Assembly (NCBI RefSeq): GCF_030503635.1
Contig: NZ_CP129965.1
Span: forward strand, 620,001-684,000
From: Corynebacterium sp. P3-F1
GTDB taxonomy: Bacteria; Actinomycetota; Actinomycetes; Mycobacteriales; Mycobacteriaceae
Direction: 5' to 3'
DNA length: 64,000 nt
This document shows positions 54,951-62,591 of this stretch, piece by piece (positions within the stretch are counted from its first letter, which is position 1; each line of letters begins with the position of its first letter). The notes under the pieces were generated by a model. It saw nothing but the letters and a program-made list of their open reading frames with translations, was not told the DNA's origin and made no database searches. A program made the translations under genes and the position numbers.

Positions 54951-56027
54951 CTACCAGGTTTGCCCCACCCAATCGACCCCCGGGACAACGCGGTCGACGA
55001 CTTTCATGACTTGATCGTAATTGGAGTAGGACATCATCTTCGAAGCGGATCCTTCTGTATCGCACGGCTCATTCGCGCGGCCGGCTTCGGTACCGGAAAC
55101 AACCCCGATGATGCTGGCGCGCCCGCCAATGAGGTAGAAAACAGGTCCGCCAGAATCGCCCGGCAGCGCGCAGACGTGGGCGATGTCGCCGTAGGTCTCC
55201 CGTTCGTTGCCAGCGTCGGTGCGGATGATCTGCGTGCGCCCGGACGCCTCAAAATCACCGCACGTGAAACCCGTGGTGGCCCCGGTCTTACAGATTTTCT
55301 CCCCCGAAGAGATATTCCCGGAGTAGAGGGCGGTCTCAATCGGCTTACCCACGAGGGCCATGTAGCGTTCCGTGTCGGTGATCTCGATGATACCCACATC
55401 GACATCGCCGATCTCCCCCACATTCTCGCTGTACAGCCCCGAATATATGAACCGGCCAACCTCGACTGAATAGTCGGCGGCTGTCTCCGCGTAGGTCGGC
55501 CACACCAAGTCGCCTTCCTTGCCGCAGTGTCCGGCGGTGACGGCGTAGTTGCGCCCCTCAGGACCGCGGAAACTGAACGCGACCGTGCATGACTGAGCCG
55601 TGAAGGATTCTCCCGGCTGAGGGTAGTGGTCCGTCGACTGGATCTTCGTGCCCGGTGCCCACAAGGCGAACTGTGGTGCAGCGACCCTGAAGCCCAGCGA
55701 AGCCTCACCCGGCGTGTCCGCCGGCGGTTCACCGGGACGCTGCACCTGTTCGCGCTCGTGGCGCTCCTCCGCCGTGGGCGTCGGTTTCTGGGCGGTGGTG
55801 ATGCCCAACCACGCCACCGACGCCACCACGAAAGTGGTAATGACTACCAGCGCTGCCCACAGCGTCGCTCCAGCTGCAGACTCCCGGCGGCTGTCCGCCA
55901 CCGGCTCCGGCTCCAGGCCGTAGTAGGGGTACGTGACATCGGGTGCGGCGTGTTTAGGTGTGCTGCTCTCCTGGGGCCCGGGATCCGGCATCCGCGGTGT
56001 CTGCGGCCTGTGCGGCTTGTGAGTCAT
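54951..56027 (-). CDS. Membrane-anchored trypsin-like serine protease (S1 family)
   Basis: A 358-residue protein with a Pro-rich cytosolic N-terminus (1-53), one membrane helix (about 54-77), a charged linker and a chymotrypsin-fold domain. The catalytic triad is H167 (T-A-G-H-C-G), D210 (D-V-D-V-G-I) and S292 (P-G-D-S-G-G-P-V). Six Cys, for example C147/C168, C246/C256 and C286/C323, could pair as disulfides. It would act outside the membrane. ATG 56027 has AAGGA six bases upstream, although the first 74 bases overlap the preceding small gene in another frame. A start at 55991 is possible. Confidence 0.87.
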   Translation of the reverse strand: MTHKPHRPQTPRMPDPGPQESSTPKHAAPDVTYPYYGLEPEPVADSRRESAAGATLWAALVVITTFVVASVAWLGITTAQKPTPTAEERHEREQVQRPGEPPADTPGEASLGFRVAAPQFALWAPGTKIQSTDHYPQPGESFTAQSCTVAFSFRGPEGRNYAVTAGHCGKEGDLVWPTYAETAADYSVEVGRFIYSGLYSENVGEIGDVDVGIIEITDTERYMALVGKPIETALYSGNISSGEKICKTGATTGFTCGDFEASGRTQIIRTDAGNERETYGDIAHVCALPGDSGGPVFYLIGGRASIIGVVSGTEAGRANEPCDTEGSASKMMSYSNYDQVMKVVDRVVPGVDWVGQTW

Positions 56028-56151
56028 CCGTGTCCTTCGATTCCTTCTCGCCCTTTTCCCCGATGTCCTTGATCAGGTTCATGTCGCGGAGGAACTTCTC
56101 CGGGTCGAACTCGGTGTAGCGCTCGGGTCCTGCGAACTGTTCCTGGGCCAT
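55954..56151 (-). CDS. Small acidic protein overlapping the protease gene
   Basis: A 65-residue soluble protein, M-A-Q-E-Q-F-A-G-P-E-R-Y, then F-D-P-E-K-F-L-R-D-M-N-L-I-K-D-I-G, then a low-complexity Glu/Lys/Asp/Ala tail. No family recognised. GGGAGG lies eleven bases before the ATG. It sits 38 bases after the thrC stop, and its last 74 bases overlap the protease start in another frame. The compositional bias of its first 40 codons and the good spacing favour a real gene; the overlapped tail may simply be tolerated. Confidence 0.55.
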   Translation of the reverse strand: MAQEQFAGPERYTEFDPEKFLRDMNLIKDIGEKGEKESKDTDDSQAAQAADTADAGSRAPGEQHT

Positions 56152-56189
56152 AGTCGTCTACGCCTCCCTGACTTCCCTGCTTATTCTGG

Positions 56190-57641
56190 CTACTCTGCTT
56201 TCTCCGCCTGTTCAGCTTGCTCGGCAATGAACTGCTTCACGGCTTCGGCGTCGTTCGGCATGTCCACAACGTGGCGGTCGGCATCCATGATGTGGGCGAA
56301 ACGCTCCGGCACCTCCGGCTCCTGGCCGATGGCCTCGACGATGGTTTCGGAGAATTTCACCGGCAGCGCAGTCTCCAGCACCACGATCGGGGTATTCACC
56401 TGATCGGCCAGACCCCGTGCGACGAAGACGCCGTCGGCAGTGTGGGGGTCGATCAGGACGTTGTGGTCGGAGTGAGTGCTCTTGATCGTCGATACGCGGT
56501 CGGCGTGTGTCGAGGTGCCCGAAAGGAACCCATAGCGGGTGCGGATCTCCTCCATGATGTGATCCTCGAGCTCGAAGCCGCTTTCTTTCGCCTTGACCCC
56601 GAAGAGCTCGGCCGTCTCGCGTGCGTCGCGCTCGATGACGTCGAAGATGAAGCGCTCGAAGTTCGACGCGCGGGAAATATCCATCGACGGCGAGGAGGTG
56701 GCCTGCGTCTCCGCCGCGGAACGCGGGCGGTACTGCCCGGTGGTGAAGAACTCGTGGAGCACGTCGTTCTCATTCGTGGCCACGATCAGTTTGTCCACGG
56801 GCAGACCCATCTGCTTGACGATGTGTCCGGCGCAGATATCCCCGAAATTGCCGGTGGGCACGGAGAAAGAAACCTGCTCGTCGTTGCTCTCCGTCACCTT
56901 GATGTAGGTGGAGATGTAGTACACGGTCTGCGCAAGCAGGCGCGCCCAGTTGATCGAGTTGACCGCGCCGATGTGGTGCTTCGATTTGAAGGCGGCGTCC
57001 GAGTTGACCTCTTTGACCACGTCCTGGCAGTCGTCGAAAACGCCGTCGAGCGCGATGTTGAAGATATTCGGCTCGTCCAGACCGAACATCTGGGCCTGCT
57101 GGAACGGAGTCATGCGACCGGCGGGCGTGAGCATGAACACGTTGATGTTGTCGCGGCCGCGCATGGCGTACTCGGCGGAGGAGCCGGTGTCGCCCGACGT
57201 TGCGCCGAGAATATTCAGCGTCTCTTCGCGGCGGGCCAGCTCGAACTCGAAGAGCTCGCCGAGCAGCTGCATTGCCATGTCCTTGAACGCTGCGGTCGGC
57301 CCCTCCGACAGGTGCGCGAGGAAAAGGCCATCCTCGAGTTTGGTAACCGGGACGATCTCTTCGTCCGCGAAGACCGGCGTGCGGTACGCGTTGGCGGTCA
57401 GCTCCTCAATCTTCGCGGGCGGGATGTCGCTCACAAACAGCTTGACCACTTCGGCGGCCAACGCCGGGTAACCGCCGTCCGCGAGCACACCACGCCATTG
57501 CGTCAGGCGTTCGTCCGTGATCCGGGGGTAGGCCACAGGCACGTACAAACCTCCGTCCGGTGCGAGCCCGGACAGCAGGATGTCGGTGAACTTGAACGGG
57601 GCGGCTGACGCATCGCGCGTTGAGATGTAATCCACCCGCAT
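56190..57641 (-). CDS. thrC: Threonine synthase ThrC
   Basis: A 483-residue PLP enzyme of the longer (fungal/enteric-like) threonine synthase class, converting O-phosphohomoserine to threonine. M-R-V-D-Y-I-S-T-R start, S-E-G-P-T-A-A-F-K-D-M-A-M-Q (about 108-121, PLP Lys), L-G-A-T-S-G-D-T-G-S-S-A and S-V-P-T-G-N-F-G-D-I-C-A-G (about 257-269) are typical. ilvE, which acts on threonine-derived isoleucine, lies elsewhere in the window. Followed closely by the small acidic protein gene. Confidence 0.96.
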   Translation of the reverse strand: MRVDYISTRDASAAPFKFTDILLSGLAPDGGLYVPVAYPRITDERLTQWRGVLADGGYPALAAEVVKLFVSDIPPAKIEELTANAYRTPVFADEEIVPVTKLEDGLFLAHLSEGPTAAFKDMAMQLLGELFEFELARREETLNILGATSGDTGSSAEYAMRGRDNINVFMLTPAGRMTPFQQAQMFGLDEPNIFNIALDGVFDDCQDVVKEVNSDAAFKSKHHIGAVNSINWARLLAQTVYYISTYIKVTESNDEQVSFSVPTGNFGDICAGHIVKQMGLPVDKLIVATNENDVLHEFFTTGQYRPRSAAETQATSSPSMDISRASNFERFIFDVIERDARETAELFGVKAKESGFELEDHIMEEIRTRYGFLSGTSTHADRVSTIKSTHSDHNVLIDPHTADGVFVARGLADQVNTPIVVLETALPVKFSETIVEAIGQEPEVPERFAHIMDADRHVVDMPNDAEAVKQFIAEQAEQAEKAE

Positions 57642-57701
57642 CAGTCTACGTGTTCCGGCTCACCCAGTTGGCTGATGGGGGGTATAGGGCCGCGCGCGTG
57701 T

Positions 57702-58016
57702 TCAGCGGCTGTGCGCGCCCGGCGGATCCTGCCGACCGGTGAGGATGTCCATGATTCCGCGCACCGCGTTCTCGCCCAGCGAGGGCACCAGCCGGTCCTC
57801 AAAACTTGAGAGGCCGGAGAGGCCGCTCCCTGCGGTATCGCGTGGTGCCCGGCGCGTCGCGGCCACGGACGGGGCGGCCACCGCGAGCGTGAGCGTGGAT
57901 CCGTCGAGCTGAAGAGCGGAAGAGCTGTCCACGCCAGCGGCTCGGGCAGCATCGACTAGTGCGACGAGGTCCCCGTACGTAGCATCTTGCAGGTCAATCG
58001 ACAGATTCAAAGCCAT
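57702..58016 (-). CDS. Conserved small hypothetical protein before thrC
   Basis: A 104-residue soluble protein, not recognised. The N-terminal half (L-S-I-D-L-Q-D-A-T-Y-G-D-L-V-A-L-V-D-A-A-R-A-A-G-V) looks like an alpha/beta module with an Asp-rich T-Y-G-D-L helix start. The C-terminal half has a flexible Ser/Gly/Arg stretch and an I-M-D-I-L-T-G motif. The ATG at 58016 lies exactly seven bases after TATGCT; an ATG at 58028 overlaps that promoter. Confidence 0.6.
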   Translation of the reverse strand: MALNLSIDLQDATYGDLVALVDAARAAGVDSSSALQLDGSTLTLAVAAPSVAATRRAPRDTAGSGLSGLSSFEDRLVPSLGENAVRGIMDILTGRQDPPGAHSR

Positions 58017-58023
58017 GCGCGCC

Positions 58024-58029
58024 AGCATA
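58024..58029 (-). promoter_or_regulatory. -10 element of small hypothetical gene, leaderless
   Basis: TATGCT on the minus strand ends seven bases before the ATG at 58016. Confidence 0.55.
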
Positions 58030-58063
58030 GTTCCAGGAGGCCTCGGCGGCCGGGGGCTTCGGG

Positions 58064-61000
58064 TCAGTCGTCGTATTCGAAGGACGGCTCCTCACCCCAG
58101 AACACCTCCTCGACCACCCGGTGCGCCCGGCGCGTGACCTTGAGGTAGCGGTCCAAGTATGCCTGCGCATCGTGCGGGTCGTACCCGGCGGCACCGGCGA
58201 CCTGGTTGAGCTGAGTACCCGGCCCGGGCAACTGGTCGGTGCGTTTTCCGGTGACCAGGACTAGTGCGTTGCGTGCGGAGGTGGCCAGCAACCACGCTTT
58301 GGTGAGCGTGCGGGCCTGGGAGCTCTCCATGATGGCACTTGCCTGGTCGGTGATAAGGAAATCGAGTACCTCGAGCGTAGAGGTGTTGTGCAGCTCCACG
58401 TACTCGTGGGCGTGCATCATCGTGATCAGCTGCACCGTCCACTCGATGTCGCTGAGTGCCCCGCGCCCCAGCTTGGTGTGGGTGGCGCGGTCGGCGCCGC
58501 GGGGCAAACGCTCGTTGTCCACGCGGGCCTTGATCCTCCGGATCTCGCGTATATCGGCCTCGCTCGCTCCACCTTTCGGGTACCGGAATGGGTCGATCGC
58601 CTCGAGGAAAGCGTTACCCACCTCCCGGTCGCCGGCCACATAGGTGGCGCGCAGCAGCGCCTGCTTCTCCCACACTGCGCCCCATTCTTTGTAATAGCGC
58701 TCGTAGGAGGCGATGGTCCGCACGACGGGACCCGAACGTCCCTCGGGCCGCAACCCCAGATCGACTTCCAGGGGCGGGTCGCCGGAAGGCTTGGACAGGC
58801 GTTTGCGCATTTGATCGACGATCTTCGTCGCCCATGCGAGGGCCTCGCTCTCCTCGATGCCTTCTGCGGGTTCCGCCACGACGACGACATCCGCATCGGA
58901 GCCGTAGCCGAGTTCCTGTCCGCCGAGCCGCCCCATACCGATCACGGCGATGCGGGCAAGCGGTTCTTCCACACCGCGGGCGAGCAGGTCTGCACGCACC
59001 TCAGCCCGCAAACCGGCTTCGAGCACGGCATCCCACACCCATGAGAGTTGCACGCACACTTCGCGCACGTCCATGAAGCCGAGCAAGTCCGCCGACGCGA
59101 TGCGCGCCAGCTCCGCGCGCCTCAGAGAGCGTGCGACGTTGACGGCTTTGCCAGGGTCATCGTGGCGCTTCGTCGCGGCCACAAGCGCTTTGTAGACGCG
59201 GTCGGGGGCGGTATCCAGAAGTTTCGGCTGGGACGCGCCGTCGCCCAGCTGCTTGACCACGTCGGGCGCTGAAATGATCAGATTCGCCGCGTACGGCGAG
59301 GTGCCCAGGATGTGCATGAGGCGCTCGCCGACAACGCCTTCGTCGCGGAGCATGCGCAAAAACCACGCCTTATCCACGGCGGCCTCAGACAGCTTGCGGT
59401 AGTTGAGCAGGCCGGCATCCGGGTCGGCGGTCTCCCCCAGCCACGCCATGAGGGTGGGCAGCAGGATCTGCTGCAGTCTCGCTTTGCGTGACGTCCCCCT
59501 CGCCAGCGCGGACAGGTGCTCGTACGCGCGGTCCGGGTGGGTGTACCCGAGCGCTTTCAAGCGGGTCTTTGCAGCATCGGCACCCAGCTGCGCCTCGCCC
59601 ACGCTCATTTCCGCGATCGAGTTCAGCAGCGGGCGGTAGAACAGGCGCGAGTGGAGGTCTGTGATCTTCTTGCGCTCTTTCTTCAGGCGCAGATCCAGCT
59701 CGTCCACCGCCGATCTCTTCGGCGAGGAGATGAAGCCGGAGGTCAAGGCGAGCCAGCGGCGGTTTTCTGTGTCATCGTCGGCAGGCAGCGTGTGGGTGCG
59801 CTTGAAGCGGTGCAGCTGGAGGCGGTGCTCCAGCAGGCGCAGGAATTCGTAGGCCTCGACGAGATCGGCGGCGTCCTCGCGGCCGATATAGCCGCCGGCG
59901 GAGAGTGCCTCGATGGATTCGACGGTGTTCTGCGTCTGCACCGAGTCGTCGATACGCCCGTGGACCAGCTGGAGGAGCTGAACGGCAAATTCGGCGTCGC
60001 GCAGCCCGCCGGTGCCCAGCTTCAGTTCGCGCGAGCGCATGTCTTCGGGCACGTTCGACAGCACGCGGCGCCGCATCGCTTGGACATCATCGACGAAGGA
60101 GTCGCGTTGGGAGGACTCCCACACCATTGGCCGCAACCTGTCGTAATAGGCCTGGCCCAGCTCCATGTTGCCGGTCATCGGGCGCGCCTTGAGCAGTGCT
60201 TGGAATTCCCAGGTCTCCGCCCAGCGCTTGTAGTACGCCTCGTGAGAATCGAGGGTGCGCACCAAGGCGCCCGACTTGCCCTCGGGGCGCAGGTTCGGAT
60301 CGACGTCGAAGAACGCGGAATTTCCCACCGAGGTCATCTCGCTCGCCACACGCGTCGCCCGGGCATCAGCGGGCTCGGCGACGAAGATGACGTCCACGTC
60401 CGAGATGTAGTTGAGCTCCCGCGCGCCGCATTTGCCCATGGCGATCACGGCGAGCTTTCCGTCGTATTCCTCGTCGCCGTAGACAGAGCGCACCGCGACA
60501 GCGAGAGCGGCTGTCAGCGCCGCGTCCGCGATCGTGGTGAGCAGCTCCGTCACCTCGTTGTAGCTCAGCTCGTCCTGCTCGGCACCGTACCCTTTGAACG
60601 CGGAATACGTGCCCGCCAGATCCGCCGCCGCGACACGCATCACCAGCGTGCGGTACGCATCTTTGAGCGCGCGCTTCGCGTCAGGCCCGGATTGCGCCGC
60701 ACGGTAGGTGCCCGGCCCCGCCATGCTTATCGACGCAGTCGGGTCCCCCTCAACCGGTTCCGCCCCCACCGCACCCAACATGGCCTGGAAGATCTCCTCC
60801 GAGCTGGGCAGCGGCTGCGCCAGCAGTTTCCACTCCTCCGGGTGAGCCACCAAGTGGTCGCCTAAGGCTGTGGAGCCGCCCAAAAGGGCGAAGAGGCGGA
60901 CGCGGAGCACTTCGTCGCTGATAAGCTCCTGGAGCAAGTCGCCGTACGAATCTTCGAGCGCTTCCGCGAGACGGAAACTCGTGTTGAGGGTGAGGTCCGG

Positions 61001-61126
61001 GTTGCCCGAGCCTCCGAGCGTGTACAGGATGTCGTTGTCGCTCCAGCCGATTTTCTCCAGGTCCTCGGCGGCGTGCGCCCCTGTTAGCGCGAGCTGGGCA
61101 GGTGACGGTGAGCTGCTGCGGGCCAT
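58064..61126 (-). CDS. glnE: Bifunctional glutamine synthetase adenylyltransferase/deadenylylase GlnE
   Basis: A 1020-residue protein with two nucleotidyltransferase domains in tandem. The N-terminal one (deadenylylation) has Y-I-S-D-V-D-V-I-F-V-A-E-P (about residues 236-248). The C-terminal one (adenylylation) has G-Y-G-S-D-A-D-V-V-V-V-A-E-P (about 734-747). Each is followed by helical bundles with R-x-E-G-(K/R)-S-G motifs (L-R-P-E-G-K-S-G-A and L-R-P-E-G-R-S-G-P). It adds or removes AMP at Y406 of GlnA. It follows glnA2 by 20 bases, as in C. glutamicum. Confidence 0.96.
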   Translation of the reverse strand: MARSSSPSPAQLALTGAHAAEDLEKIGWSDNDILYTLGGSGNPDLTLNTSFRLAEALEDSYGDLLQELISDEVLRVRLFALLGGSTALGDHLVAHPEEWKLLAQPLPSSEEIFQAMLGAVGAEPVEGDPTASISMAGPGTYRAAQSGPDAKRALKDAYRTLVMRVAAADLAGTYSAFKGYGAEQDELSYNEVTELLTTIADAALTAALAVAVRSVYGDEEYDGKLAVIAMGKCGARELNYISDVDVIFVAEPADARATRVASEMTSVGNSAFFDVDPNLRPEGKSGALVRTLDSHEAYYKRWAETWEFQALLKARPMTGNMELGQAYYDRLRPMVWESSQRDSFVDDVQAMRRRVLSNVPEDMRSRELKLGTGGLRDAEFAVQLLQLVHGRIDDSVQTQNTVESIEALSAGGYIGREDAADLVEAYEFLRLLEHRLQLHRFKRTHTLPADDDTENRRWLALTSGFISSPKRSAVDELDLRLKKERKKITDLHSRLFYRPLLNSIAEMSVGEAQLGADAAKTRLKALGYTHPDRAYEHLSALARGTSRKARLQQILLPTLMAWLGETADPDAGLLNYRKLSEAAVDKAWFLRMLRDEGVVGERLMHILGTSPYAANLIISAPDVVKQLGDGASQPKLLDTAPDRVYKALVAATKRHDDPGKAVNVARSLRRAELARIASADLLGFMDVREVCVQLSWVWDAVLEAGLRAEVRADLLARGVEEPLARIAVIGMGRLGGQELGYGSDADVVVVAEPAEGIEESEALAWATKIVDQMRKRLSKPSGDPPLEVDLGLRPEGRSGPVVRTIASYERYYKEWGAVWEKQALLRATYVAGDREVGNAFLEAIDPFRYPKGGASEADIREIRRIKARVDNERLPRGADRATHTKLGRGALSDIEWTVQLITMMHAHEYVELHNTSTLEVLDFLITDQASAIMESSQARTLTKAWLLATSARNALVLVTGKRTDQLPGPGTQLNQVAGAAGYDPHDAQAYLDRYLKVTRRAHRVVEEVFWGEEPSFEYDD

Positions 61127-61146
61127 GCTTCCTTCCTACCTGCTTC

Positions 61147-62469
61147 CTACAGGTTCAAGTTGTTGGCCAATTCCCACGGGGTGATCTGGTCCTCGTAGGC
61201 GTGCCACTCGTCCCACTTGGAGCGCAGGAAGAATTCGAAGACTTGCTCGCCGAGCACCTCGGCCATGAACTCGGACTTCTCCAGCACACGCAGCGCCTCG
61301 TCGAGCGAGCCCGGCAAGTCCTTGTACCCCATTGCGCGGCGCTCCCGGCGGGTGAGTGAGAAGACGTCGTCGACCGCGGGTTCGCCGAGCTCCATGCCTT
61401 CTTCGATGCCGTGCAGCCCTGCCGCGAAAATAGCGGCATACGCCAGGTAGGGGTTCGCCGCAGAATCGATCGTGCGCACCTCCACGCGGCGCGACACCGA
61501 CTTGTGCAGGCGGTACGTGGGCACACGCACCATGGCGGACCGGTTGGACACACCCCACGTCGCCGCCGTCGGCGCCTCCGAGCCGAACTGGAGGCGCTTA
61601 TACGAATTCACCCACTGGTTCGTCACCGCGGAGATCTCCCCCGCATGCTCGATCACCCCGGCGATGAACTGACGCGCTGTCTTGGACAGCGAATACTCGT
61701 CATCCGGGTCGTGGAAGGCATTGTCCTCCCCCTCGAACAGGGAAAAGTGCGTGTGCATCGCCGAACCGTTGTGCTCACGGAAAGGCTTGGGCATGAAGGT
61801 GGCCAACACACCGTTATTTTCCGCGACCGTCTTGACCACGTAGCGGAACGCAATGACGTTGTCCGCCATGGTCAACGCGTCCGTGTGGCGCAGGTCGATC
61901 TCCTGCTGCCCCGGCGAACCCTCGTGGTGCGAGAACTCCGTGACAATGCCCATGTACTCCAGGGCGGAGACCGCCTGCCGGCGAAAGCGCGGCGCCTGGT
62001 TCTGCTTGGCTTGGTCGAAGTACCCGCCGTCATCTACAGGTTTCGGCTCATCACCTTTGAGCACGTAGAACTCGATCTCGGGGCTAGCCACGCACTCGAA
62101 GCCCGCGTCCGCCGCCTTGTTCAGCTGGCGGCGGAGCACCTGGCGCGGATCCGCGTACAGCGGGTTGCCGTCCGGCATCGAGATATCGCAGAACATCCGC
62201 GCCGTCTGCAACCCGTCCTCCACGTCGAACGGCAGCGGCTGGTACGTCGACGGGTCCGGCAGCAGCAGCGTGTCGGATTCGGACACGCGGGAGAACCCCT
62301 CGATGGAGGAGCCGTCGAAACCCACGCCCTCGGCGAAGGCTGTCTCCAGCTCCGCCGGGGACATCATCACTGTTTTCAGCTCCCCGAACAGGTCCGTGAA
62401 CCAGAGGCGGATGAAGCGGATGTCCCGCTCCTCGACATCGCGCAGAACGTTTTCTTGTTGGCTGTTCAT
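61147..62469 (-). CDS. glnA2: Second type I glutamine synthetase GlnA2
   Basis: A 440-residue glutamine synthetase homologue of GSI-alpha type. Motifs V-G-F-D-G-S-S-I-E-G-F (about 52-62), F-S-H-H-E-G-S-P-G-Q-Q-E-I-D, P-F-R-E-H-N-G-S-A-M-H-T-H-F-S and S-N-R-S-A-M-V-R-V-P are present. At the place of the GlnA adenylylation site it has M-G-Y-K-D-L-P-G-S-L-D-E-A, so modification by GlnE is unlikely although glnE is co-transcribed. C. glutamicum GlnA2 contributes no measurable GS activity; its role is open. ATG 62469 is leaderless after TAGTCT. Confidence 0.94.
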   Translation of the reverse strand: MNSQQENVLRDVEERDIRFIRLWFTDLFGELKTVMMSPAELETAFAEGVGFDGSSIEGFSRVSESDTLLLPDPSTYQPLPFDVEDGLQTARMFCDISMPDGNPLYADPRQVLRRQLNKAADAGFECVASPEIEFYVLKGDEPKPVDDGGYFDQAKQNQAPRFRRQAVSALEYMGIVTEFSHHEGSPGQQEIDLRHTDALTMADNVIAFRYVVKTVAENNGVLATFMPKPFREHNGSAMHTHFSLFEGEDNAFHDPDDEYSLSKTARQFIAGVIEHAGEISAVTNQWVNSYKRLQFGSEAPTAATWGVSNRSAMVRVPTYRLHKSVSRRVEVRTIDSAANPYLAYAAIFAAGLHGIEEGMELGEPAVDDVFSLTRRERRAMGYKDLPGSLDEALRVLEKSEFMAEVLGEQVFEFFLRSKWDEWHAYEDQITPWELANNLNL

Positions 62470-62476
62470 GCCCTCA

Positions 62477-62482
62477 AGACTA
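62477..62482 (-). promoter_or_regulatory. -10 element of glnA2-glnE, leaderless
   Basis: TAGTCT on the minus strand lies exactly seven bases before the ATG at 62469. Confidence 0.6.
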
Positions 62483-62591
62483 GTGAGCATGCCAGCCCCG
62501 TAAGGCCGCATCACCGTCAGATCCCGTTAGGTAAACTGGGGGTGAACAAGCACGACGTGTGCACTATCTCAACGCAAGAAAGCCAGATCCA

